Positions 34,150 through 42,452 of a stretch of 46,185 nucleotides of DNA are shown piece after piece (position 1 is the stretch's first letter; each line of letters starts with the position of its first letter). This stretch comes from Bacteroidia bacterium (GTDB taxonomy: Bacteria > Bacteroidota > Bacteroidia > Bacteroidales > UBA932). The notes under the pieces are model-generated. The model was given only the letters and a program-made list of their open reading frames with translations, had not been told where the DNA came from and made no database searches. The position numbers and the translations under genes were made by a program. The DNA lies in contig JAGKTT010000018.1 of the NCBI GenBank assembly GCA_021153285.1, positions 1 to 46,185 of the forward strand, written 5' to 3'.

Positions 34150-35598
34150 TCACTTTATTTCGTATCCCTTAGGCATTGTGTACATATCAGGCAGGTCTTT
34201 GCTGAAGAAAGTGACAGGACTATCGTACATAGTGCGGAAGTCTTCTTCCGACGGATGGCCCGGATAAACTGAGTAGAAATGTCTCTCGTTCTCATTGGTG
34301 CCGACAAACTTGTTTCTCCACATCACGATCATACTTACCCTTTGATTTTGTGCGCATAAAAGAATATGATTGGTCCAGTAGTCCTTCCAGTCAAATCCTT
34401 CAGGACCGGTCTCAGTCACCCCGCAAGGTTTCTGCTTCCGTACTGAAATGGCCGATATAGCTTCCATATTCTTTTTGAAAGCTTCCTTCCAGTTATAATG
34501 GTAGCAGTCCATACCAAGGAAGTCAACATATTCGTCTCCCGGCCATCTGAACAGGATCCTGTCCTCTGCCGAACTGCCGTAGTCTTCATCCATCTGTGGC
34601 GAAATGGCGTAGATGAAATTCCGGACTCCCTTTGTGTCTCTCAGATAAGTGACTGTAAACTGCCAGAATCTGATGAATTCATCCTCAGTGGTACATTTCT
34701 TTCCCCACCAGGACCATTCCTGAGTGTGCTCGTGGTATGGCCGGAAGATGATAGGAATCAGTTTCCCGTCAGAACCTTTCAGATTGTTCGCAAAATCGGC
34801 ACATCTGTCAAGCCACTGGAGATATTTGGTTCTTGTCTCGTGTCCTTCAGTCAGGATGTTCTTTACTACCTTATTATTTGAGTTATCCCAAGAATCTCCT
34901 CCAGTCTGAGGATTGTTCAGGTGGCAGCACATCGTAATCACTTCACCCCTGTCATATGCCTCGATGATGACTCTACGACGGATTGTATTTTCAGCATTGT
35001 CAAATCTGTTGTCCATAATCGGACCCATATCTACGCTGAATACTGCAGGGTAGTCTCCGCAGACAGCCTTGGTGTCGGACTTACCTGGTTCATTGTACCA
35101 GTAACGTCCGTACCAAAGGTCATCGTGGTGGCCGAACATAAAGCCTCTCGATGCAATATCCCAAAGGTTGGCATAAAGCGCTTTGGTTTCTGAAGTGGCA
35201 TTTTTGTCGACCATTGTCAGTGAAGCCGTAAGATCGGTGTTCCCTTTCTGGAAGATTCTGACTTCTTTATAGAAGAACCTGTCCTCAGGGTCAGTAAACT
35301 TTACTTTTCCCATTCGCTCAGTTGTATGGTCGTTGGCCTGGGCTGTGAACCATACTTCATTTCCTTCTGTTTTGTCAAATACGATCCAATCCACTTGAGA
35401 TTCCACCTGAAATTCGAAGTTGCTTTTTACGTTGATCGAGAATGCCGCTGCAGCACAGTCAATGTCTACCCTTTCCTGAACAGTAATCGATCTTTCATCA
35501 GCATCCGCTTCGGTCTGACCAACACCTTCAGAACAAGACAGCAGAGCCATTATGCTGATGGCTGCTGTAAGAATCGACATAGTCATAATCCTGCTCAT
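34150..35598 (-). CDS. GH26 beta-mannanase lipoprotein with N-terminal BACON domain
   Basis: A 482-residue lipoprotein (C22 in LLSC). A BACON domain (about 36-119) precedes a GH26 TIM barrel. The acid/base is E290 in FRPYHEH with WSWWG just after, the classic GH26 pair, and the nucleophile is E396 in GVTETGPE. GH26 enzymes are mostly endo-beta-1,4-mannanases or mannobiohydrolases; the lipid anchor and BACON domain suggest a cell-surface endo-enzyme that feeds SusCD. This gene is the strongest pointer to the substrate of the locus. Confidence 0.9.
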   Translation of the reverse strand: MSRIMTMSILTAAISIMALLSCSEGVGQTEADADERSITVQERVDIDCAAAAFSINVKSNFEFQVESQVDWIVFDKTEGNEVWFTAQANDHTTERMGKVKFTDPEDRFFYKEVRIFQKGNTDLTASLTMVDKNATSETKALYANLWDIASRGFMFGHHDDLWYGRYWYNEPGKSDTKAVCGDYPAVFSVDMGPIMDNRFDNAENTIRRRVIIEAYDRGEVITMCCHLNNPQTGGDSWDNSNNKVVKNILTEGHETRTKYLQWLDRCADFANNLKGSDGKLIPIIFRPYHEHTQEWSWWGKKCTTEDEFIRFWQFTVTYLRDTKGVRNFIYAISPQMDEDYGSSAEDRILFRWPGDEYVDFLGMDCYHYNWKEAFKKNMEAISAISVRKQKPCGVTETGPEGFDWKDYWTNHILLCAQNQRVSMIVMWRNKFVGTNENERHFYSVYPGHPSEEDFRTMYDSPVTFFSKDLPDMYTMPKGYEIK

Positions 35599-35605
35599 TC
35601 CTTAA

Positions 35606-36685
35606 TTATAGTGCTAGATATTCGTCGTGATTCTCAAGTGCTTTGTCGCTATCCTTCTTGATAAGCCAGAATACATTTCTGATATTGTTGGCATACCAGC
35701 GCTCGTCTCCCCAGTTACTTGTTTCATTGTTGAAAGGACCTTCACCGAAAGAACGATGAAGCGCAAGCTCTGGAACATTTACAATCTTTTCAGCAGAGCC
35801 ACCTTCAGCCTGCATTGTCTCAGACCAATATTTGTGTTCTCCCTTCTGAAGTAGTTCAAGCTTGTGGAGCGGAGTAGTGTATTCTGTGTCTTCATAAGCA
35901 TAGATGGTGATAAATCCGTCACCGTGTTTTGCCCAGCGGCTCTTTCCGGCTGGTATAAGACGATATTCTTCATTGATGTCGATGCCTTTGAAGATATAAT
36001 TGGCATATTTGCCGTCAGCACCTGGCGTGTTTACGATAGAACCGAATGTTTCTCCTGTCTGGTCATCAGCTCTTTCAAGTCTGAAACTCAGGATGTTGTC
36101 ATCTTCGTCTCTAGGATTGTAGTCTCCTGTCCAGATCCAGTATTTGTCCATTACCTGGCAATATGTGATCCATCCCTCGAAACCTCCGATCATCACAAGG
36201 CTAGCCTCTGGTACGGCACCAGATTTGTCAAGGATACCTCCCACTTTGGTGAAACTGTAAGTTCCTTCAAGTGTATCGGTAAATACGGAGTATGTCACAG
36301 TGTAAGTACGTGTCTCTCCGTTTTTTGATGTTACGACGAACTCAGCAGATCCGTCGCTTAGATCGATTGTGTCGCCTGGCTTGATGCTTGCGGTCGGGCA
36401 GAACTCGCTTTCCGGATACTTGAAGTCCAGAGCTACTACCTTTACTTTTGTCATATCAAGTCCATTAGTGATAAGGCTGACTGAGATAGATCCTGTTTCG
36501 TCGTTCCTCCAGTCCTGTGAAATGATGGCTGGCCCTATCTGGGATTCCAGTCTCACATTGACGGGAGTGCGCTCACGAAGCCAAGGGTCAATCAGCTCTT
36601 CAGTGTTGCGTGGCTTCTCTGCGCACGAAGCAAGAGCTGTGACCGCAAGAGCTGCCAGAAGCAGATTTCTGAAAATCATTTTCAT
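35606..36685 (-). CDS. First PUL gene: surface lipoprotein with shared beta module
   Basis: 359 residues from MKMIFRNLLL (C21 in LASC). The frame extends upstream to 36751, but that would begin near or before the likely transcription start and has no signal peptide. An N-terminal beta-sandwich (about 30-135, resembling DUF5018-type domains, ending TRTYTVTYSV) is followed by a module (about 138-359) that lines up by eye with module A of the two large lipoproteins: GTYSF, YRLIPAGKSRWA, HKLELLQKGE, ELALHRSF, RNVFWLIKKD. It probably acts as a surface glycan-binding protein. Placement before GH26 and SusC1 makes it the first gene of the operon. Confidence 0.7.
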   Translation of the reverse strand: MKMIFRNLLLAALAVTALASCAEKPRNTEELIDPWLRERTPVNVRLESQIGPAIISQDWRNDETGSISVSLITNGLDMTKVKVVALDFKYPESEFCPTASIKPGDTIDLSDGSAEFVVTSKNGETRTYTVTYSVFTDTLEGTYSFTKVGGILDKSGAVPEASLVMIGGFEGWITYCQVMDKYWIWTGDYNPRDEDDNILSFRLERADDQTGETFGSIVNTPGADGKYANYIFKGIDINEEYRLIPAGKSRWAKHGDGFITIYAYEDTEYTTPLHKLELLQKGEHKYWSETMQAEGGSAEKIVNVPELALHRSFGEGPFNNETSNWGDERWYANNIRNVFWLIKKDSDKALENHDEYLAL

Positions 36686-36752
36686 AACTTGGTTCTTTAG
36701 TTTATAATAGTTTGTAGTTTTTTGATCTGGTAAATGGACGTAATAAATCATA

Positions 36753-36760
36753 CAAAGATA
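36753..36760 (-). promoter_or_regulatory. Probable PUL operon promoter, -7 box TATCTTTG
   Basis: On the minus strand this exactly matches TAnnTTTG, with a start near 36745 and a leader of about 60 nt. The 274-nt A/T-rich gap (36686-36959) between the PUL and the divergent AraC gene is the natural place for operator sites, but I could not single one out. Confidence 0.55.
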
Positions 36761-36929
36761 TTTTATTTGATAAAACTATTGGGATTTAATTTGGTTAATT
36801 GATTGTACAATTTTGAATACTACTTATATTTTTTAGCGAATCTTAAGCGAGAAGTGTAAAATAGTCAAGCTAATCTTTATATATAGTATGTTTTTTTTAG
36901 CATAATGATCGAATCTGTTGAAATATTAT

Positions 36930-36937
36930 TATTTTTG
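36930..36937 (+). promoter_or_regulatory. Probable promoter of the AraC-family gene, -7 box TATTTTTG
   Basis: Matches TAnnTTTG and would start RNA near 36944, 16 nt before ATG 36960. This argues against the longer frame opening at TTG 36918. Confidence 0.45.
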
Positions 36938-36959
36938 TTTTTTGAAAAACTTCATACTT

Positions 36960-37823
36960 ATGGCAGATATTCAGCAAGAGATTTGTCCGATAACAGAGGA
37001 CGATCTGTTTATTATTCTAGACCATATCAACACGAGGTTCGTGCACCCCTTGCATTGTCATCCGGAGTACGAAATCAATGTGGTTCTGGGAACGAGCGGC
37101 ACAAGGGTAGTAGGAGACTTGGTAGAGTCGTTTTCTGATCTGGATATTGTTATGATCGGTCCTATGGTACCTCATATGTGGAGGGGGAAGGATGAAAATA
37201 ACCACGTGATGACCATTCAGTTTTCGAGTGATATGTTGAAATGCTCGATTATGAACAAAAGGCTTTTCATACCTATAAAGCAACTGCTTCTCGAATCTGT
37301 TCAAGGACTTCATTTCTATGGTCCTGCAGCTGAGGAAATCAAGGATGGAATACTAGCTCTTACAAATATACACGGGTTTCAGGCGGCTACCAAATTCCTG
37401 AACCTCCTGAATTTTATGGCCACTGCTCCTCGTCGCAAACTTGTGAGCAATATGTATGAGTCTGAGAATCTTGTGAATTCATCCAAGTCCAGACGCATAG
37501 CCAAGGCTTGTAAATATATTGAGGAGAATATTGCTCAGAAGATAAGTCTGGCGGATGTGGCCGCTCTGGTCAATATGTCAGAATCGGCATTCAGTCACTT
37601 CTTCAAGAAGAAGACAGGCATTTCATTCATTACGTATGTCAATAATCTCCGCGTAGCCAAGGCCTGCGATCTTCTGGCCAGCACTTCGCTGAGTGCATCC
37701 GAGATATGCTATGACTGCGGATTCAACAATAAATCAAATTTTATCCGCATATTCACCAAACGCAAGAATATGACTCCTATAGAGTACAGGAATCATATCA
37801 CTCAGCTTCTTATAAAGTATTGA
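36960..37823 (+). CDS. AraC-family transcriptional regulator with cupin-like sensor
   Basis: 287 residues from MADIQQEIC. The N-terminal half has a cupin-like pattern (HPLHCHPEYEINVVLG, IGPMVPHMW) suited to binding a sugar. The C-terminal 100 residues hold two helix-turn-helix units: ISLADVAALVNMSESAFSHFFK and LSASEICYDCGFNNKSNFIRIF. No membrane segment is present, so this is a soluble regulator, unlike the hybrid two-component or anti-sigma systems that control many such loci. It is divergent from the PUL and is the likely activator. Its stop abuts that of the convergent phosphodiester glycosidase gene. Confidence 0.85.
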   Translation: MADIQQEICPITEDDLFIILDHINTRFVHPLHCHPEYEINVVLGTSGTRVVGDLVESFSDLDIVMIGPMVPHMWRGKDENNHVMTIQFSSDMLKCSIMNKRLFIPIKQLLLESVQGLHFYGPAAEEIKDGILALTNIHGFQAATKFLNLLNFMATAPRRKLVSNMYESENLVNSSKSRRIAKACKYIEENIAQKISLADVAALVNMSESAFSHFFKKKTGISFITYVNNLRVAKACDLLASTSLSASEICYDCGFNNKSNFIRIFTKRKNMTPIEYRNHITQLLIKY

Positions 37824-38699
37824 TTATCTGAAGACTCCGATGATGTTCGGAACCTTTCTCTCACCCTGTGCGTCGAACTTCCTGTTGTCGCTCGGGTGAT
37901 TCAATACGCCTTCTTCACTGCGCCATAGAGTGGATGATCCTCCACCGTCCAGATTGATCGCATCTTCCAGATTCAGGAAACTGCAGATCAGTGCAGTCTC
38001 ATATATGCTGGTGCCTTCGGCGTCACCAGGATGCCTTCCGTCAGTCACTATCAGATAGATGTTGCCTTTTTTGTCATATCCCATAGCTGAACGGGGGTGT
38101 CTTTTGTCATAAAACGCATCAGCACCATTGCCATTCTCGTCGGTTTTTGTTATTTCCGGGACAATTATCTCTTTGTCTTCCACCAGAACCGGACCTGCGG
38201 CCAGAACTGAATGCCATCTTTCTGTAATTTCATTGTAGTCGGAAGGCTGGCAGCTTGTGATTTTGACGCGGTGTCCCCGACGGTTCCTGATGCCGACTAC
38301 GCCATTGACGCGAAAACTTTCTGAAGCAGAGGTCTCTCCCAGCACTTGGTCTGCTATCCTGAAATATGTGCAAGGGGTCAATTGCTTCATATTGAAATAA
38401 CTGCCGTTCATTGCCATAGAAGCCTCTTCTCTTTGGGCTATCTCGCTGGTCTTTCCTGCCATTTCTCCAGGGCTGTGTACAAATGCCGTCCTGAATCTTC
38501 TTGCCGGATATTTTATTATCGAGATGTTCTGTACTGATTCGAAAATCTCCATTTGAGCGCTCATAGCCGTGGCTCCGCCTTCAAGTTTCGTGATGCTCCA
38601 TTCAGCATTGACGAAGGTCAATGAGTCCTTTTCGCGGTCATTGCCCCAGATAGGGAAGGCCGCGAGGAGTAATGCAAGTGTTAACAGTGTCATTTTCAT
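37824..38699 (-). CDS. Exported phosphodiester glycosidase family protein (NAGPA domain)
   Basis: 291 residues from MKMTLLTLALL, which opens a Sec signal peptide; a frame to 38777 would add an unlikely leader overlapping the purD promoter region. The NAGPA (PF09992-type) domain shows ASMAMNGSYFN, VLAAGPVLVED, HPRSAMGYDKKGNIYLIVTDG and the signature INLDGGGSSTLW. Family members remove GlcNAc from phosphodiesters or act on exopolysaccharide; the substrate here is unknown. It lies between the PUL regulator and purD, and whether it belongs to the PUL is unclear. Confidence 0.85.
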   Translation of the reverse strand: MKMTLLTLALLLAAFPIWGNDREKDSLTFVNAEWSITKLEGGATAMSAQMEIFESVQNISIIKYPARRFRTAFVHSPGEMAGKTSEIAQREEASMAMNGSYFNMKQLTPCTYFRIADQVLGETSASESFRVNGVVGIRNRRGHRVKITSCQPSDYNEITERWHSVLAAGPVLVEDKEIIVPEITKTDENGNGADAFYDKRHPRSAMGYDKKGNIYLIVTDGRHPGDAEGTSIYETALICSFLNLEDAINLDGGGSSTLWRSEEGVLNHPSDNRKFDAQGERKVPNIIGVFR

Positions 38700-38753
38700 A
38701 ATGCCGTAAATATACAAAAAATCTACGATATATGAATTCTGCAATAAAAGTCG

Positions 38754-38761
38754 TATCTTCG
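38754..38761 (+). promoter_or_regulatory. Probable purD-folD promoter, -7 box TATCTTCG
   Basis: One mismatch to TAnnTTTG. The following bases (TATCTTCGCAAGTC) are almost the same as in the dxs promoter (TACCTTCGCAAGTC), which supports it as a genuine variant. The start would be near 38768, about 30 nt before purD. Confidence 0.5.
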
Positions 38762-38797
38762 CAAGTCTTAACAGCATAAACTATAAAAATCTAAGAT

Positions 38798-40075
38798 ATG
38801 AAGAAAGTTTTGGTAATCGGTGGAGGCGGACGTGAGCACGCTATTGTGGATGCTCTAAGCCGTTCCCCTCAGGTAGGAAAAATCTATTGTGCTCCGGGTA
38901 ATGCAGGAATCTCGGCTCAGGCGGAATGTGTTCCTTTGAAAGATACTGATGTTGAGGGACTCAAGGCTTTTGCACTTGAAAACGGTATTGACCTTGCGGT
39001 CGTAGGCCCTGAAGTGTCTCTTGCAGCAGGAGTTGTGGATGCATTCAAGGCGGCTGGTCTTCGCATTTTCGGACCTTCCAAGGCTGCGGCAACAATCGAG
39101 GCAAGCAAGGATTTCGCCAAGCAGCTTATGGCTAAGTACAATGTCCCTACTGCCGCATTCGAGACTTTCGAGGATTATGAAGCAGCTCTTGAGTATGTGA
39201 AGAAGGGTTCTATTCCTGTGGTTCTCAAGTATGACGGACTAGCAGCAGGTAAGGGTGTGGTGATTCCTGAGACTCTGGAGGAGGCTGACGAGGCTCTCAA
39301 GGATATGCTTCTCGATGACAAGTTCGGCAAGGGTAAGGTCGTTGTGGAAGAATTCCTTACAGGTCCTGAATTCTCATTTATGTGTTTCGTGGATGGAGAG
39401 GATGTCTATCCTATGACCCTTTCTCAGGACCACAAGCGTGCATACGAGGGTGACAAGGGCCCGAACACCGGCGGTATGGGAGCATATTCTCCGGTCCCTA
39501 TCATCACAGATGAGGATGTGGATTATGCAATGGAGAAGATAATGAAGCCGGTGGCCTCTGCAATGGTGGCTGAGGGCTGCACATTCACCGGCGTTCTTTA
39601 CGGCGGACTTATGAAGACCCCGACAGGCGTGAAGGTAATCGAGTTCAACTGCCGTTTCGGTGATCCTGAGACAGAGGTGGTTCTCCCACGTCTCGAGTCT
39701 GATATCTATGACATTTTCTCAGCTGTGGCAGACCATACTCCTATGCCGCAGATCCAGTGGAAGAAGGATGTTACAATGGGCTTCGTGATGGCTTCAAAGG
39801 GCTATCCTGGAGACTATGAAAAAGGTTTCCCAATTGTCATCCCGGAGAATATTTCAGTAAATTGTCATTCTGAGGAGCGCAGTGACGTGAGAATCTACCA
39901 TATGGGCACTACCCTCAAAGACGGTCAATACTACACCTCAGGCGGCCGCGTCCTTATGGTGGTAGGCTTCGGAGCAGACCTTCAGGAAGCTCACGACAAG
40001 GCTCTTGCGGCAGTGGAATCAATCGAATGCGACAATCTCTTCTATCGTCGCGACATCGGATGGAGGGTTCTCTAG
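38798..40075 (+). CDS. purD: Phosphoribosylamine-glycine ligase with repeat-derived insert
   Basis: ATP-grasp enzyme that makes GAR. Signatures: VIGGGGREHAI (about 5-15), APGNAG, VVGPEVSL, KYDGLAAGKGVV, GPNTGGMGAYSP and EFNCRFGDPETE; the C-terminal domain ends DNLFYRRDIGWRVL. Length is 425 residues. Residues 355-367 (NCHSEERSDVRIY) are encoded by an in-frame copy of the dispersed 38-bp repeat, lying between GYPGDYEKGFPIV and the strand leading to HMGTTLKDG. The frame is kept, so the protein is probably functional with an altered surface loop. folD starts 1 nt after the stop. Confidence 0.95.
   Translation: MKKVLVIGGGGREHAIVDALSRSPQVGKIYCAPGNAGISAQAECVPLKDTDVEGLKAFALENGIDLAVVGPEVSLAAGVVDAFKAAGLRIFGPSKAAATIEASKDFAKQLMAKYNVPTAAFETFEDYEAALEYVKKGSIPVVLKYDGLAAGKGVVIPETLEEADEALKDMLLDDKFGKGKVVVEEFLTGPEFSFMCFVDGEDVYPMTLSQDHKRAYEGDKGPNTGGMGAYSPVPIITDEDVDYAMEKIMKPVASAMVAEGCTFTGVLYGGLMKTPTGVKVIEFNCRFGDPETEVVLPRLESDIYDIFSAVADHTPMPQIQWKKDVTMGFVMASKGYPGDYEKGFPIVIPENISVNCHSEERSDVRIYHMGTTLKDGQYYTSGGRVLMVVGFGADLQEAHDKALAAVESIECDNLFYRRDIGWRVL
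39861..39898 (+). repeat. Dispersed 38-bp repeat inside the purD coding sequence
   Basis: It starts ATTGTCATTCTGAGGAGCG and ends GACGTGAGAATCTAC; 34 of 38 positions match the copy at 8311-8348. The reading phase is that of the transporter-gene copy: GACGTGAGAATCTAY reads D-V-R-I-Y in both. Confidence 0.9.
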
Positions 40076-40076
40076 T

Positions 40077-40934
40077 ATGGCAGCAATCATATCAGGAAAA
40101 GAACTTTCAGCTCAGCTGAAAGAGGAAATGAAGGCCCAGGTGGCGACATTTCCTGAGAAATACGGCCGCGTGCCGCATCTTGTGGTGATTCTCGTCGGGG
40201 AGGATCCCGGCAGTGTTTCATATGTGACCGGCAAGGCAAAGGCATCCGAGGTGGTGGGTATAAAGAATACTACCATCCGCAAGCCGGATACCATCACTGA
40301 GGCAGAACTTCTCGGCCTTATCGAAGAACTCAATGCAGACGATACCGTTGATGGCATTCTCGTTCAGCTTCCCCTTCCAAAACATATCAGCGAAGATAAG
40401 GTCATCGCTACTATCGCCAAAGAAAAGGATGTCGACGGATTCCATCCTCTCAATGTGGCTGCATTGTGGCAGAAGCAGGATTGTGTTCTTCCTTGTACCC
40501 CTAAGGGGATCATCAAGATGCTCAAGAGAGCCGGTGTGGAAATCAAGGGCAAGAGAGCGGTCGTTATCGGTCGAAGCAATATCGTAGGTCTGCCGGTTTC
40601 AAAGCTTCTTCTCGATGAGAACGCTACAGTGACCATCGCGCATAGCCGTACTGTGGATCTCCCTACAGTTACCCGTAATGCCGAGATTCTCGTCGTGGCC
40701 ATCGGACGACCTAAGTTCGTGACTGCAGATATGGTTTCCGACGGTGCAGTGGTAATTGATGTCGGAGTGAATCGCGATCCCGAGACAGGAAAGCTCTGCG
40801 GTGATGTGGATTACGCAGCAATCGAGCCGAAGGCGTCAGTAATCACTCCTGTTCCTGGTGGAGTAGGTCCGATGACCATCTGCTGCCTGATGGAGAACAC
40901 CATCGAGTGCTTCCTCCGCAAAATGGAGAAATAG
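40077..40934 (+). CDS. folD: Methylenetetrahydrofolate dehydrogenase/cyclohydrolase
   Basis: Converts 5,10-methylene-THF to 10-formyl-THF, the formyl donor for PurH and PurN. 285 residues from MAAIISGKEL, 1 nt after the purD stop; the frame open into purD is not used. Key features: Y49 and K53 (YVTGK), VQLPLPKH, DVDGFHPLN, the Rossmann loop VVIGRSNIVGLPVS, and TPVPGGVGPMT. Coupling with purD makes sense for one-carbon supply to purine synthesis. A large inverted repeat follows. Confidence 0.96.
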   Translation: MAAIISGKELSAQLKEEMKAQVATFPEKYGRVPHLVVILVGEDPGSVSYVTGKAKASEVVGIKNTTIRKPDTITEAELLGLIEELNADDTVDGILVQLPLPKHISEDKVIATIAKEKDVDGFHPLNVAALWQKQDCVLPCTPKGIIKMLKRAGVEIKGKRAVVIGRSNIVGLPVSKLLLDENATVTIAHSRTVDLPTVTRNAEILVVAIGRPKFVTADMVSDGAVVIDVGVNRDPETGKLCGDVDYAAIEPKASVITPVPGGVGPMTICCLMENTIECFLRKMEK

Positions 40935-40938
40935 TAAC

Positions 40939-41061
40939 AGATTCTATACAACAGGCTGGCTATGAATTCCAGCGACCCCCGCCCTTCCGATGGTCGGGCA
41001 CCCCCTAGCCGGGGGTGGCACGTCGCTTCCATTCATAGCCAGCCTGTATTGTATAGAATCT
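40939..41061. repeat. 123-bp inverted repeat between convergent folD and MFS genes
   Basis: The outer arms (about 40939-40967 and 41031-41061) are complementary apart from a 2-nt bulge: AGATTCTATACAA, then CAGGCTGGCTATGAAT, mirrored on the right. A further GCGAC/GTCGC pairing extends the stem inward. The centre is very GC-rich and contains its own 7-bp hairpin (CACCCCC with GGGGGTG, 41000-41018). It fills almost all of the 141-nt gap. It may be a bidirectional terminator or a small non-autonomous mobile element. Confidence 0.85.
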
Positions 41062-41075
41062 TATTTGGCTGATTG

Positions 41076-42452
41076 TCATTTCTGAGCCGGCTCGTCCAGC
41101 TTCAGGAGAGGATTCCGTTTAGATGAAAAGTACAGCATAAGAGCCACAGCTACAGCCACGACTCCCAGCAGGATGAATATATACTCGGCATATATTGCCG
41201 CCTGAACCTCCTGGACGTGATTTCCCGCCTGTGTGATCGTGCGCGTAAAGATACGGCCCACATAGATCGGAACCGCCCACATACCAAGATTCTGCACCCA
41301 ATATATCAGCGAATATGCAGTGCCAAGATTCTTCTCCGGAATGATCTTAGGCACCGAAGGCCACATAGCCGATGGCACAAGTGAATAGCCGATTCCCAGA
41401 AGGGCAATTGCAACATATGCATATCCCGGCACTCCCTGCGGAGCAAATGTTATGATAAGGTGCGAGATGAGTACCATTCCCGAACCCACTATCATCCAGG
41501 TGGTTGCCTTTCCTACCTTGTCCACCAGTGCTCCGAAGAGCGGAGTGAAAAGGATGGTGAAGAACGGAATCATTGCCAGGAGTACTGTCGCGATGTCGAG
41601 ATTGACCCCGAAAAGAGGAAGCAGGATCGACACACCGAATTTCTTGAAACGGATCACGCAGCAGTAGAATGTCACGCAGAGCACGGCTATCATCAGGAAG
41701 CGTGGGTTGCTCAGGACCTTCCAGATATCCGAGATCTTGAACTTGTCTTCCTCAGCAGTTTCCACCTTGTCGGTCTCCCCGGTCTGACGGTCGAATCTTG
41801 CATCCATAGCAACGAAAACAGCCCAAAGCAGTACTCCTATGGCGATCACCGCCAGTCCGATGAGAGCAGGCTTGTTTGTATCAGCAAGTGTATAGATCTC
41901 TCCGGATGCCTTCTGAGTCACAATCATCGGGGCGATAAGGATTGCTGTAGCTGTACCGAAACGTGCTATAGCAAGTTGGAGACCCATTGCCAGAGCCATA
42001 TTCTTTCCCTTGAACCATTTGGCTATGGAGCGGGTCACTGAAACTCCTGCAATTTCACTTCCGAGTCCGAAAAGCATACATCCGATGTAAGCGATTGTCA
42101 GTGACTTTTCCGGAGCGAATCCTGCTGATATTGCAAAAGTCACGAGAGCGGCTCCTCCAGCCATCATACCTACGAAAATCGATCCCACCAGCCTGACTCC
42201 GAACTTGTCCAGAAGGGCTCCGCAGATAATCAGACCTCCCCATATGCACAGGAAGGAGTATCCGCTGGCATAGAATCCGTAATCTGCCATATCCCATCCC
42301 AGTTCAAGTATTTCAGGATTCTTGAAAAGCTCGGAAAGGGAAGAGAACATATCGTCGAAGAAGTACGACGCAAACATAGGAACAACAAGGCACGCCAGCG
42401 CCAGCCAACGTGCCCATCTGCTGTCCCTGAGAGTTTTTTTCAGGGTTGACAT
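41076..42452 (-). CDS. MFS transporter, MFSD1-like (second of a tandem pair)
   Basis: 458 residues with about 12 membrane segments and a cytoplasmic linker near the middle (ETDKVETAEEDKFKISD). Motifs: LDKFGVRLVG, the region between helices 4 and 5 SVTRSIAKWFKGKNMALAMG, LVDKVGKATT and SLVPSAMWPSVPKIIPEKNLGTAYSLIYWVQNLG. The last stretch is strikingly like eukaryotic MFSD1, a dipeptide transporter; the bacterial substrate is not known. Its ATG overlaps the upstream gene's stop by 1 nt (TAATG), so the two are translationally coupled. Confidence 0.85.
   Translation of the reverse strand: MSTLKKTLRDSRWARWLALACLVVPMFASYFFDDMFSSLSELFKNPEILELGWDMADYGFYASGYSFLCIWGGLIICGALLDKFGVRLVGSIFVGMMAGGAALVTFAISAGFAPEKSLTIAYIGCMLFGLGSEIAGVSVTRSIAKWFKGKNMALAMGLQLAIARFGTATAILIAPMIVTQKASGEIYTLADTNKPALIGLAVIAIGVLLWAVFVAMDARFDRQTGETDKVETAEEDKFKISDIWKVLSNPRFLMIAVLCVTFYCCVIRFKKFGVSILLPLFGVNLDIATVLLAMIPFFTILFTPLFGALVDKVGKATTWMIVGSGMVLISHLIITFAPQGVPGYAYVAIALLGIGYSLVPSAMWPSVPKIIPEKNLGTAYSLIYWVQNLGMWAVPIYVGRIFTRTITQAGNHVQEVQAAIYAEYIFILLGVVAVAVALMLYFSSKRNPLLKLDEPAQK

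Noticed and set aside
14647..36685. PUL carried on an integrated mobile element
   Set aside because: No integrase, transposase, conjugation gene, tRNA-end duplication or flanking direct repeat was seen at either boundary; insertion is inferred only from gene order.
40005..40076. N-terminal extension of folD into purD
   Set aside because: MAAIISGKEL at 40077 matches the family N-terminus, and the extension only shadows purD codons.
41073..41085. Another copy of the dispersed repeat (TGTCATTTCTGAG)
   Set aside because: Only a dozen bases match with an extra T, and they are the end of the MFS coding sequence; probably chance.
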